Shown: positions 8,249-19,353 of the stretch, piece after piece
Layout of the letters: every line of letters starts with the position of its first letter
Numbering within the stretch: position 1 is the first letter of the stretch
Assembly: GCA_022844475.1 (NCBI GenBank)
Contig: JALHLR010000012.1
Span: 1 to 64,000, forward strand
Source: Hyphomonadaceae bacterium
GTDB taxonomy: Bacteria > Pseudomonadota > Alphaproteobacteria > Caulobacterales > Hyphomonadaceae
Reading direction: 5' to 3'
DNA length: 64,000 nucleotides
The notes under the pieces: generated by a model
Told to the model about the DNA's origin: nothing
What the model saw: the letters and a program-made list of their open reading frames with translations, nothing else
Databases searched by the model: none
Made by a program: the position numbers and the translations under genes

Positions 8249-9022
8249 CTACTGGGCCAGCCGCCGCATCGTGCGCTGGATGACGCGCTGCCAGTTCATC
8301 AGAGAAACCATGTGAGCGTAGACTGCCGCAAGCGCCCCCGTATTGCGGATGTCCTGGAATTTGGACTCCGGCAGGGCGTTGAGGCCATCTTCCGAAATCG
8401 CCCAATAGTCAGCTATCTTCTGGGTCTGGCCAGCATTTCCGGCCGCATCGCGCGGCGTGAAGGCCACCGACTTCTGTTCAAACAACGAGGCCTTATCGAG
8501 CATTTCCACGAATTCGACCGTAGCGCGGCGCTGGCGTTCGAATTCCTTGCAGAACTCGATCGCGTCCTGCGTGAATTTCGAGGCCTGGTCGCCGTCGAAG
8601 AACTTCACATCTGGCGAGCTGGTGACCATGTCCGCGCCAGTGTCGACGCAGAGAAGCAGCCGATCGCTCTTCGGATCGGAGGCGAACACGAAAGGATAGC
8701 GGCGCGCAAATGCCGGCAGGTAGACGTCCGGATCAGGCTGGCCGTTGCTGTCGACATACTCATTTTCGTTCTGGCGCACCCCCATCACGGCGACCGGAGT
8801 CTTCTCCGGACCAACGAAAATGATGGGGAAACACGTCGCCGCAACGCCAAACTCGCTCACGGTGATAGGAACCGCATGGGCCGTTTTCAGGAACGAGAAC
8901 GGGGAAGCAATCTGCTTGACCCCCAGGTCCCGGTGCTTTTCCAGTGAAAGCGGCTCGGGACGCTTGTAAAACATGACCTGACCGGTCAGTTCCGGCTGGC
9001 CACCGGGGGCGGGAGTGCTCAT
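8249..9022 (-). CDS. SapC family protein
   Basis: 257 residues without a signal peptide. The start has AGGAG seven bases upstream. The length and pattern (N-terminal MFYKRPEPLS, then PIIFVG, RYPFVFA, LLLCVD) match the SapC family, named after an S-layer-associated Campylobacter protein and common in alphaproteobacteria; its biochemical role is unresolved. It is divergent from the DUF885 lipoprotein, with a 72-base spacer, and separated from the dsbD-like gene by a 12-bp inverted repeat. Confidence 0.85.
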   Translation of the reverse strand: MSTPAPGGQPELTGQVMFYKRPEPLSLEKHRDLGVKQIASPFSFLKTAHAVPITVSEFGVAATCFPIIFVGPEKTPVAVMGVRQNENEYVDSNGQPDPDVYLPAFARRYPFVFASDPKSDRLLLCVDTGADMVTSSPDVKFFDGDQASKFTQDAIEFCKEFERQRRATVEFVEMLDKASLFEQKSVAFTPRDAAGNAGQTQKIADYWAISEDGLNALPESKFQDIRNTGALAAVYAHMVSLMNWQRVIQRTMRRLAQ

Positions 9023-9094
9023 TAACAGGCTCCTGACTTGATGCTGGGCGGTGCTTATCGGAAAACTCCCGGCGCCTCAACCAAAGCGAATCAT

Positions 9095-10957
9095 ATGTTT
9101 TTTCCCGGCTGGAGACTGCGTTTCGGGCCCGCCGCAGTCGCCTTGGCCGCTGCTCTGGCGGCCAGTTGCACGCCCGCGATAGAACGGGCCGACCCGCTTC
9201 TGGTCGAACTCGTCCAGCGCTTCGGCGCGAGCGAAATCCAGCGCCTGCCCGAGGACGCCGACATGATCGGCCTTCCCGACGCGGCCTTCGGGCGGTCCTA
9301 TGCGGCATTGCTCAACGACCGGTCCATGGCTGTCGAGGAGCGCACCCGCACCCGCCGCCTCGAGTTCCTCGCAGATTTCGAACGCATCGATCGCGCGCGG
9401 CTCTCACCTGCGGCGATCCGCACCTACGACTCCCTCCGCTCGACCATCGAGGCAACCGTCGCGGTTGACCGCCACGGGCACGGCGTCACCTCGCTGGGCC
9501 GCTCAAGCGCACACGTCATCACTTTCGCTGACGGGGCCTTCACCGATCTAGTCAAGTTCCTGACCCTTCATGTCGCCGTCTCCACACCTACCCAGGCCGA
9601 CGCGTGGCTCACCAGGCTGGAGCAGATGGACGAGGCTATGCGCGACGAGCGCCGCCGCTTCGAAGTCGATATCGCGGCAGGCGCGATCCCGCCGCGCAGC
9701 GTCGTACAGCGAACCCTCGACAAGGCGCGCCAGCTGCGACCCGGCATCGCGCGCGATCACGTGCTGGTCCAGCATTTCACCGAGTCGCTGGCGCAGGTCG
9801 CAGATATTCCGGAGGCCGATATCGCGCGCCTGACGGCGCGCGCAGCCGAAATCGTCGGCGGCGACATCAAGGAAGAGTACGACGCGCTGATTGCACTTCT
9901 CGAAGCTACGCTGACAAAGGCGCCTGCCGAACCGGGCGTGTGGCGTCTGAAGGATGGTGAGGCTTATTACGCCGACGCCCTGAAGCTCCACACGACGTCA
10001 TCGCTGACCCCCGCGCAGATGAACGAGCTTGGCCTCAAACTTGTCGAGCAGATCAACAACGAGCTTGACCCCTTGCTCGCCGCAGCGGGTCTGGCCGAGG
10101 GCAAGGTCGGTGCACGGCTTCGTAGCCTCGCCCAGCGGCCGGAATTCCTGTTCCCCGAAACACCTGAAGGCCGTCTCGCCCTTCTCGAGGCGATCAACCA
10201 GAAGGTCACATGGGCGACTGGCATCGCAGCGCGCGTTGCCGCGATCGACAAGCCGGCGCCCCTGGTGGTCCGCGAGGCGCCGCGCATCGTGCAGGATACA
10301 GCATCGAGGGCCTATTACCGCCCTGGCCCTCTCAACGGGTCGCAGCCTGGCGTCTACAACATCACGCTGCGTGCAACTGCAGACTTTCCGTCATGGACGC
10401 TGCCGACACTCACCTTCCATGAAGGCATTCCAGGCCACCACCTGCAGGTCGAACTTGAGCGCGATCTTCCAAACCAGCCCGTGATCGAACACCTCGTGGC
10501 CTACCCTGCCTTCGATGAAGGCTGGGCTACGTATGCGGAGGACCTGGCGCTCGAACTCGGCGCCTACCAGTCGGACCCGATTGGCCGCATCGGCTACCTT
10601 CAGTCTCAACTGCTGCGCGCGGCCCGGCTGGCGACCGACACCGGCATTCACGCCCAGCGTTGGACCCGGGAAGAAGCCATCAGCTATCTCGAGGAAACGG
10701 TTGGCATCTCACGTTCGACCGCCGAACTCGAAATTGATCGTTACGCCATTCGCCCGGGGGTCGCTGCGGCGTACATGACCGGCAGGGAAACCATCCTTCG
10801 CCTGCGCGGTCAGGCCCAGCGAGAATTGAAGACCACCTTTGATCTGAAGGCTTTTCACGCAGCACTGCTCGGCCCCGGCCCGCGTCCCATGCCGGTGGTC
10901 GAAGCGGACATCGCTGCATTCATCGCAGCACAGCAAAACACGCCACCCGCCCAATAG
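9095..10957 (+). CDS. DUF885-family lipoprotein, probable metallohydrolase
   Basis: About 620 residues. N-terminal signal sequence with a lipobox (LAASC). The DUF885 hallmark TFHEGIPGHH near residue 450 supplies an HExxxHH-like metal site, followed by FDEGWATYAE. The family includes putative carboxypeptidase-like enzymes, so a periplasmic peptidase role is plausible but unproven. The ATG at 9095 gives a proper signal peptide; in-frame TTG (9038) and ATG (9041) starts would add about 19 residues before it. The ribosome site is weak for all of them. Confidence 0.85.
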   Translation: MFFPGWRLRFGPAAVALAAALAASCTPAIERADPLLVELVQRFGASEIQRLPEDADMIGLPDAAFGRSYAALLNDRSMAVEERTRTRRLEFLADFERIDRARLSPAAIRTYDSLRSTIEATVAVDRHGHGVTSLGRSSAHVITFADGAFTDLVKFLTLHVAVSTPTQADAWLTRLEQMDEAMRDERRRFEVDIAAGAIPPRSVVQRTLDKARQLRPGIARDHVLVQHFTESLAQVADIPEADIARLTARAAEIVGGDIKEEYDALIALLEATLTKAPAEPGVWRLKDGEAYYADALKLHTTSSLTPAQMNELGLKLVEQINNELDPLLAAAGLAEGKVGARLRSLAQRPEFLFPETPEGRLALLEAINQKVTWATGIAARVAAIDKPAPLVVREAPRIVQDTASRAYYRPGPLNGSQPGVYNITLRATADFPSWTLPTLTFHEGIPGHHLQVELERDLPNQPVIEHLVAYPAFDEGWATYAEDLALELGAYQSDPIGRIGYLQSQLLRAARLATDTGIHAQRWTREEAISYLEETVGISRSTAELEIDRYAIRPGVAAAYMTGRETILRLRGQAQRELKTTFDLKAFHAALLGPGPRPMPVVEADIAAFIAAQQNTPPAQ

Positions 10958-10963
10958 CCTAGC

Positions 10964-10985
10964 TTACGTCTGTAATCCGACGTAA
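10964..10985. promoter_or_regulatory. palindromic operator candidate upstream of the VWA gene
   Basis: TTACGTC (10964-10970) and GACGTAA (10979-10985) are a perfect 7-bp inverted repeat. Nested in it is TTAC-N4-GTAA (10964-10975), close to BlaI/MecI-type operators. It lies 57 bases before the start of the VWA lipoprotein gene. No matching regulator gene is in the window. Confidence 0.4.
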
Positions 10986-11042
10986 ACCAGCCCCAATCAC
11001 CGGGCCTGATCGCCTCACGCATTCGCATATGGGGACTTCAGC

Positions 11043-12803
11043 ATGACACATATCAAGATACTCTTGTTGGCAGCCGCTTCGACGTTCACGCTCGCAGCGT
11101 GCCAGTCCAGCTCGACGGTTTCAGACGAAGCAGTGGCCGCAAAGCCTGCCAACGGTCGCAACGTTGTCGTGGTGACAGGCAACAAGCGCGAGCCTTCCGC
11201 GCGGGACGCAGCCGTTCCCGTTCAGGCAATCACCAGCGAGCAAGCCTACGTACCGCCCCCGCCCCCTCCCCCGCCGGTCGCCCTCGCCGCACCGAGAATG
11301 ATGTCGCCCGTGGCTGGCTTCGTTGCCCAGCCGGCGCCCGGCGAAATCAACCGCGACAACTACGAAGACGTCGAGATCAACGGCGTGAAGGTCGTCGCGA
11401 AAGAACCCGTCTCCACCTTCTCCATCGACGTCGACACGGCCAGTTACACCAACGTTCGCCGCATGTTGAACGCAGGCCACCTCCCGCCGAAGGATGCGGT
11501 GCGGATCGAGGAGATGATCAATTATTTCGACTACGAATACGCCCTCCCGAAATCGAAGGAGACGCCGTTCGAGACGACGGTGAAGGTCGTGCCCTCGCCG
11601 TGGAGCGAGGGGCGGCAGCTTATGCATCTCGCGGTGCAGGGATACGACATCAAGAAAGCTGTCCGCCCGCCGCTCAACCTCACCCTGCTGGTCGATGTTT
11701 CCGGCTCGATGTCGGGACCGGACCGGCTGCCGCTGGCGATCAAGTCACTGAAGATGCTGATCAATGAACTGGGCGAGGGCGACAAGGTGTCGATCGTCGT
11801 TTACGCTGGCGCGGCGGGCGCAGTGCTGGAGCCGACCTCGGGCGCGGAGAAGGGCAAGATCCTCTCAGCCCTGGATCGCCTGTCAGCTGGCGGCTCGACC
11901 GCTGGCGGCGAAGGCCTGCGCCTTGCCTACTCGCTTGCGAAGCAGAACTTCAACAAGCTGGGCGTGAACCGCGTCATCCTGCTCAGCGATGGCGACTTCA
12001 ACGTCGGCATCAGCAATCCCGAACAGCTCGAGGATTTCGTCAGCCGCGAACGCGAGAGTGGCGTCTACCTCTCCATCCTCGGCTTCGGCGGCGGCAACTA
12101 CAATGACGCGATGATGCAGAAGCTGGCGCAGTCCGGAAACGGCATGGCCGCCTACATCGACAACCTCAACGAAGGCCGCAAGGTCCTCAGTGACGACCTG
12201 TCGGGCTCGATGTTCTCCATCGCCAATGACGTGAAGATCCAGGTCGAGTTCAACCCTGCGAAAGTCGCCGAGTACCGCCTGGTCGGTTACGAAACACGTA
12301 TCCTCGACCAGGAGGATTTCAATAACGACAAGGTCGACGCCGGCGAAATCGGCGCGGGCACATCGGTGACTGCAATCTACGAGATCACCCCGGTCGGGTC
12401 GAAAGCCACGCTGGTCGATCCGAGCCGCTACCAGCCCGCCTCCACCCCGGTCGCCGGCGCAACCAGCGAGCTCGCCTTCGTGAAAGTGCGCTACAAGCTG
12501 CCAGGTGAAGACAGCTCCAAACTGATCACCCGCCCCGTCACCAGCGCCGACGAGATCAGCGACATCGCGAAGGCGCCAGAATCTACCCGTTTCGCCACAG
12601 CAGTCGCCGCCTACGGATCCATGCTACGCGGCGACCCCTATTTCGGGAAGTCCTTCACCTGGGACAGCGTGATCGCGCTCGCCAACGGCGCCAAAGGCGA
12701 GGACGCGTTCGGCTACCGCGCCGAGTTCATCCAGCTCGCGCGCGCTGCGAAGACTGCTGCGAGTCAGGAAACGCTCATGCCGGTAGGCGGCGTCGGACAA
12801 TAA
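11043..12803 (+). CDS. VWA-domain lipoprotein, YfbK-like with DUF3520 region
   Basis: 586 residues. Signal peptide with lipobox TLAAC (cysteine at 20), a proline run around 72-79, then the N-terminal extension of YfbK-like proteins (STFSIDVDTASY, EEMINYFDY). The von Willebrand A domain has the MIDAS motif DVSGSMSG near 218-225 and LLSDGDFNVG further on. A C-terminal DUF3520-type region runs to the end. It is presumably a cell-envelope protein binding ligands through a metal ion; function unknown. GGGGA stands 8 bases before the ATG. A palindromic operator candidate precedes it. Confidence 0.88.
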   Translation: MTHIKILLLAAASTFTLAACQSSSTVSDEAVAAKPANGRNVVVVTGNKREPSARDAAVPVQAITSEQAYVPPPPPPPPVALAAPRMMSPVAGFVAQPAPGEINRDNYEDVEINGVKVVAKEPVSTFSIDVDTASYTNVRRMLNAGHLPPKDAVRIEEMINYFDYEYALPKSKETPFETTVKVVPSPWSEGRQLMHLAVQGYDIKKAVRPPLNLTLLVDVSGSMSGPDRLPLAIKSLKMLINELGEGDKVSIVVYAGAAGAVLEPTSGAEKGKILSALDRLSAGGSTAGGEGLRLAYSLAKQNFNKLGVNRVILLSDGDFNVGISNPEQLEDFVSRERESGVYLSILGFGGGNYNDAMMQKLAQSGNGMAAYIDNLNEGRKVLSDDLSGSMFSIANDVKIQVEFNPAKVAEYRLVGYETRILDQEDFNNDKVDAGEIGAGTSVTAIYEITPVGSKATLVDPSRYQPASTPVAGATSELAFVKVRYKLPGEDSSKLITRPVTSADEISDIAKAPESTRFATAVAAYGSMLRGDPYFGKSFTWDSVIALANGAKGEDAFGYRAEFIQLARAAKTAASQETLMPVGGVGQ

Positions 12804-12840
12804 GGCGTGGCACGTCCGGCAAACACACCACAAAATGAAT

Positions 12841-12868
12841 CGGGCCCGCGGAATCATCCGCGGGCCCG
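12841..12868. terminator. GC-rich hairpin between convergent genes
   Basis: CGGGCCCGCGG and CCGCGGGCCCG form a perfect 11-bp stem with loop AATCAT. It lies 37 bases after the VWA gene stop and between convergent genes. On the minus strand ATTCATTTTG follows, a modest T-rich tail; on the plus strand the tail is CTTCCCGTCTT. Probably a bidirectional terminator. Confidence 0.6.
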
Positions 12869-12940
12869 CTTCCCGTCTTGGGTCCGGCGCAGAGTGGCTC
12901 AGCCAGCCGCGGCGCCGGATGGACGAGGTTCCGTTCGGCC

Positions 12941-13303
12941 TCAGGCGGCCAGAAGTTCAGGCTCGCGTGAAAATTCGCTTCCGGTCGCGAACACCGGGTC
13001 GAGACCAAGCGCCAAGTCCGACGCTTCAGCGCGGCGGCCCTTCACATCCGCATTGCGGCGAATGAAGACAGCCGTCGCGCCATAGCGGCGGGCCTCACGC
13101 CAGCGCCAGAAGGTGGCGACATCGCCTTCCACCCCGCCCTGATCGGAGACGCGGATCACACGCCATGTGGGGCCTTCCTGCGCAGCAAAGATCACCACGC
13201 CGGCAACCTTGGCCCAGTCCTGTTCGACGCCAAACCGCTCGAAACGATAGCTCTGGCCCTGAGCGCCGCAGAAGTTGACCGATCCGTTGAATGCCGCCGT
13301 CAT
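12941..13303 (-). CDS. small conserved protein of unknown function
   Basis: 120 residues, soluble, no signal peptide, one cysteine near the N-terminus (NFCGAQG). I recognise no named domain; the Trp/Arg-rich middle (FWRWREARRYG) is distinctive. GGAG stands 7 bases before the ATG, and this site lies inside a GAAC-N7-GAAC sequence matching the alphaproteobacterial LexA box. A CtrA-like sequence is about 75 bases upstream. The gene is convergent with the VWA gene, separated by a strong hairpin. Confidence 0.7.
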   Translation of the reverse strand: MTAAFNGSVNFCGAQGQSYRFERFGVEQDWAKVAGVVIFAAQEGPTWRVIRVSDQGGVEGDVATFWRWREARRYGATAVFIRRNADVKGRRAEASDLALGLDPVFATGSEFSREPELLAA

Positions 13304-13318
13304 GTTCTTGCTCCGTTC
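13304..13318 (-). promoter_or_regulatory. SOS-box-like GAAC-N7-GAAC overlapping a ribosome binding site
   Basis: GTTC-N7-GTTC on the plus strand (GAAC-N7-GAAC on the minus) ends exactly at the start codon of the 120-residue gene and contains its GGAG. It has the same form as the box in front of lexA in this window. One or so chance matches are expected in 64 kb, so placement is the main support. Confidence 0.4.
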
Positions 13319-13377
13319 TGTTCGCTGTTGTGATCCCTTTTTGTTCTCTTCGCAAGATTGAAATCGGATGTTTTTCG

Positions 13378-13392
13378 TAAACGGCGGGTTAA
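13378..13392. promoter_or_regulatory. CtrA-like site (TTAA-N7-TTTA)
   Basis: On the minus strand TTAA, seven bases, TTTA; the CtrA consensus is TTAA-N7-TTAA, so one base differs. It lies in an AT-richer patch about 75 bases upstream of the 120-residue gene. Confidence 0.25.
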
Positions 13393-13460
13393 CACTTTAG
13401 GCGGCGCCCGAGGGCGCGAGAGGGCAACTCATCCATGCACGGCGCCTCTCGGCGACGGCG

Positions 13461-14153
13461 CTATTCCTTCTTCGTTATGGTCGCCTTCTTCACCACGACA
13501 GGCTCCTTAGGCAACTTGCCGGGGAACGGCCCACTCTCCGGTGCAAGCTCCACGGCGGCGATCGCATCGACCACCTCCATACCGGAAACGACGTGTCCGA
13601 AGGCAGCATAGCCCGTGGTGTTCGGCGGCGCGTCCGCCTTGGCGTCGAGCCCCGAATTCTCGCCAAGGCTGATGAAGATGGTCGACTGCCCACTGCCCGG
13701 CTCGTCTGCGCGCGCCAGGCTGAGCGCGCCGCGGCTGTGCTTGTTGTTCGCGGTTTCCAGCGGGACATTGGGAAGGTTCGCGGGGCGGTATTTCAGCTTG
13801 GCGTCCAGATCACCGAACTGGATCACGAAGCCCTTCTCGATGCGGTAAAACGCAGAGCCATTGTAGTGACTGTTCGTCACCAGCTTCAGGAACTGGGCCG
13901 ACGTCTTCGGCGCGCCGACGGTGTCCAGCACAACGACGATATCACCCAGCGACGTCTGCAGCGTCACCTCGGGCCCCGTCCGCACGGGCGTTGCCGCCCC
14001 CCCCGGAGCTGGCGCGGGGACTTCAACGATGGCTGGAGTTTCAGCTCGCGCAGTTGCCTCTGCAGGCGGTTGCGCAGCCTGTCCACCCTCCTGGGCCATA
14101 GCGGGCGATGCCAATGCGAGCCCCAGGACTGCGGCAATCAGGAATCGTTTCAC
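13461..14153 (-). CDS. secreted cyclophilin-type peptidyl-prolyl isomerase
   Basis: 230 residues. Signal peptide ending at AMA (about 20), an Ala/Pro/Glu-rich linker to about 60, then a cyclophilin domain: SLGDIVVVLD, FYRIEKGFVIQFGD, STIFISLG and FGHVVSGMEVVDAI. Predicted periplasmic foldase. The start is a GTG preceded by GGAG nine bases away. The C-terminus ends in a lysine-rich tail. It stands alone between the 120-residue gene and eno. Some canonical cyclophilin active-site residues are replaced, as in many bacterial members. Confidence 0.9.
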   Translation of the reverse strand: MKRFLIAAVLGLALASPAMAQEGGQAAQPPAEATARAETPAIVEVPAPAPGGAATPVRTGPEVTLQTSLGDIVVVLDTVGAPKTSAQFLKLVTNSHYNGSAFYRIEKGFVIQFGDLDAKLKYRPANLPNVPLETANNKHSRGALSLARADEPGSGQSTIFISLGENSGLDAKADAPPNTTGYAAFGHVVSGMEVVDAIAAVELAPESGPFPGKLPKEPVVVKKATITKKE

Positions 14154-14223
14154 TGGTGCAGTCTCCGTGTTCGAAGCGGAGACTAGCAGCGTGGCCCGTC
14201 AGGCCAAGTCGTTGTGGCAGGCC

Positions 14224-15561
<1,338 letters not shown>

Positions 15562-15626
15562 CTATGTCGCGATCCGGCGGCGGTTGCAATCGGCCGCACC
15601 AACGGGATTTCACCCGCCCTATACGC

Positions 15627-15650
15627 AAAAAGCGCCCCTGAGGGCGCTTT
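15627..15650 (-). terminator. intrinsic terminator of rpmF
   Basis: AAAGCGCCC (15629-15637) and GGGCGCTTT (15642-15650) form a 9-bp stem with loop CTGA. Read on the minus strand the GC stem is followed by TTTTTG. It lies 30 bases after the rpmF stop. Confidence 0.85.
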
Positions 15651-15679
15651 CGCGGATAGAAACATCCGGCTCAACCGGA

Positions 15680-15865
15680 CTATTCCTCGTCCTTGGCCTT
15701 CAGCACCTGCTTGCCGCGGTACATGCCGGTCTTCGGGTCGACATGGTGCGGACGGCGCAATTCGCCCGATTCCTTATCCTCGACATAGGTCGAGCCCGGG
15801 AGGCGGTCGTGGGCGCGACGCATGCCACGCTTCGAGGGGGATGTCTTGCGCTTAGGGACGGCCAT
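15680..15865 (-). CDS. rpmF: 50S ribosomal protein L32
   Basis: 61 residues, very basic, with the L32 start [20 protein letters not shown] and the short C-terminal stretch [19 protein letters not shown]. It lacks the zinc-ribbon cysteines found in some L32 proteins, as usual in alphaproteobacteria. GAGG is five bases before the ATG. It is followed by its own terminator and preceded by 242 bases without a gene after pyrG. Confidence 0.96.
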   Translation of the reverse strand: MAVPKRKTSPSKRGMRRAHDRLPGSTYVEDKESGELRRPHHVDPKTGMYRGKQVLKAKDEE

Positions 15866-16107
15866 GGAAGCCTCTGATCAGGCGGAAAAGTATTGGAAAC
15901 AGCTCATTCTTTCGTAATGGCCGTTCGAGCGAGCGGGCCTCATACAGGGTCTGGCGGAGCGCTGCAAGACCGGGCGGAATTGTAAGCGGAGTTGATGGCT
16001 CCAATCCCGGGGACAGGGTCTCAGGCGGGGTGCAGCATTTCGCTGCGCGACCAGGGCCCTCGGCGGGAGGCGCCAGTGCGCGCCGCTGGTTGCGTGCAGA
16101 CTCCGAA

Positions 16108-17739
<1,632 letters not shown>

Positions 17740-17793
17740 GACGGATGCTCAGTTTAACGATTCGCCCCGCCCTAGCGAGGGGGCAGTAGTCGA

Positions 17794-18291
17794 CTAGTTT
17801 GGCGATCCACCGTTTTCCGGCGTCGGCGCCGGCGTGGTGGGCGCAGTTGTCGCAGGCGCAGGCGTGGCAGGCACCGTGTTCATCGCGGGCGCCAGCGGAT
17901 CTGGAGTTGCGGGCACGGCCGGTGCGGGGGCCGCCGGGGCCGTCGTGGTCGAGCCGCCGAGAGGATCAGGCGTCGCGGTTGTGCCGGACGCCGGTGGGGT
18001 CGTCAGCGAGTCGAAGGGATTTCCCGACTCATCGACCTGTTGCTCCAGGATCGAACCCTGGCTGGCCGAGTCGTTGTTAAGGCGGGTCATGGTGATCGAG
18101 GTGACGAAGAAAACTGCTGCCAGACCCATCGTGACACGGACCAGCACGCTGGCGGCGCCCCGCCCGGAGATGAGACCACCCGTACCACCACCGCTCATGC
18201 CCAGCGCCCCACCCTCGGACCTCTGCAGCATCACGGCAATCACGAGCGCGATGCACGCGATCATGTGGATAGTGAGAAGGACGTTCAGCAT
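17794..18291 (-). CDS. secG: preprotein translocase subunit SecG
   Basis: Small membrane partner of SecYE. 165 residues: a transmembrane helix at about 1-20, the conserved loop QRSEGGALGMSGG (23-35), GGLISGRG and a second helix around 50-68. Then follows a long Pro/Ala/Thr-rich tail of about 90 residues, typical of alphaproteobacterial SecG and of low complexity. It lies between tpiA and pyrG on the same strand. Confidence 0.94.
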   Translation of the reverse strand: MLNVLLTIHMIACIALVIAVMLQRSEGGALGMSGGGTGGLISGRGAASVLVRVTMGLAAVFFVTSITMTRLNNDSASQGSILEQQVDESGNPFDSLTTPPASGTTATPDPLGGSTTTAPAAPAPAVPATPDPLAPAMNTVPATPAPATTAPTTPAPTPENGGSPN

Positions 18292-18349
18292 GAAATGGCC
18301 GCCGGCAACGATTTGGACCGCGTCAAAGCACGTTGGGAGGGTGCGGCCA

Positions 18350-18374
18350 AGCCCCCATGGCGCCCATGCGGGCT
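18350..18374. repeat. hairpin between tpiA and secG
   Basis: AGCCCCCATGG (18350-18360) pairs with CCATGCGGGCT (18364-18374) with one mismatch and a CGC loop. CTTTTC follows on the plus strand only, while both neighbouring genes are on the minus strand, so termination of tpiA is not evident. It may modulate tpiA to secG read-through. Confidence 0.4.
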
Positions 18375-18417
18375 CTTTTCATATGGGAGCGACCCCGCGC
18401 CGATGCCAAACATGCTC

Positions 18418-19167
18418 TCAGGCGCAGGCCCGGGCGATGGCGAGGAAGTCCGCAGCCTTCAGGCTGGCGCCCCCGACGAGCGCTCCGTCCACCCCGGGCA
18501 CGGCCATAAGCTGTGCGGCATTGTCCGGCTTTACCGAGCCGCCATAGAGTACGCGGATCTGCAGCCCTGCCGCGCCAAACCGGGCATCCAGAGCGCGCCC
18601 GATCGCCTGATGCACCTCCTCGACCTGGGCAAGCGTTGGCGTTCGCCCAGTCCCGATCGCCCAGACCGGCTCATAGGCGATGACCGTATCCGGCCGTCCT
18701 GCCTCATCCGGGATCGAGCCGGCAAGCTGCCCGGCGATGACCGACAGCGTATCGCCCGCGTCCCGCTCGGCCAGGCTCTCGCCAACACAAATGATGGGCG
18801 ACAGGCCAGCGCGGCAGGCGGCAGCTGCTTTTGCGGCCACGATGGCGTCGGTTTCCGCATGATACTGACGCCGCTCGGAATGACCGACGATAACGAAGCG
18901 CGCCCCCAGATCGGCCCACATTTCCGCGCTGACATCGCCAGTGAAGGCGCCGTTGGCGCTGGCATGGCAATCCTGCCCGCCCAGCGCAATCGGCGATCCG
19001 AGCAACACCTCGCCCACCGATGGGGAGAGTGTAGCCGGTGGGCAGATGGCGAGATCGACCTGCCCCAGCCCACGCGCGCCCGCGACCATGGCTTGCACCT
19101 CCAGAAGCGCCGAGCGCAGGCCGTTCATTTTCCAGTTTCCGGCTACCAGCTTGCGGCGCTCGGCCAT
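18418..19167 (-). CDS. tpiA: triosephosphate isomerase
   Basis: Interconverts dihydroxyacetone phosphate and glyceraldehyde 3-phosphate. 249 residues with NWKMNG (K13), the electrophilic histidine in VGHSERR (H96), the base glutamate in [11 protein letters not shown] (E166), and YGGSVKPDN near the C-terminus. First gene of tpiA-secG-pyrG, divergent from the ppiD-trp operon across 186 bases that must hold both promoters. Confidence 0.97.
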   Translation of the reverse strand: MAERRKLVAGNWKMNGLRSALLEVQAMVAGARGLGQVDLAICPPATLSPSVGEVLLGSPIALGGQDCHASANGAFTGDVSAEMWADLGARFVIVGHSERRQYHAETDAIVAAKAAAACRAGLSPIICVGESLAERDAGDTLSVIAGQLAGSIPDEAGRPDTVIAYEPVWAIGTGRTPTLAQVEEVHQAIGRALDARFGAAGLQIRVLYGGSVKPDNAAQLMAVPGVDGALVGGASLKAADFLAIARACA

Positions 19168-19353
19168 GCCCTGAAATCCCCCAAGGCTCCGAAGGCGCCG
19201 TCATCCCCGTCTTAGACCCGGGTCGCGCCTGGATGCCGCAATGTCGCAATTTCCTGTGGCGAACCGGTTTCCCCTTCGCCGCAAAATGCTCTAGCAAGCC
19301 AGCTTCCGGCGGACAACCACACTGGTTTTCGCCCAGACAGGGAGTCGCGCCGC

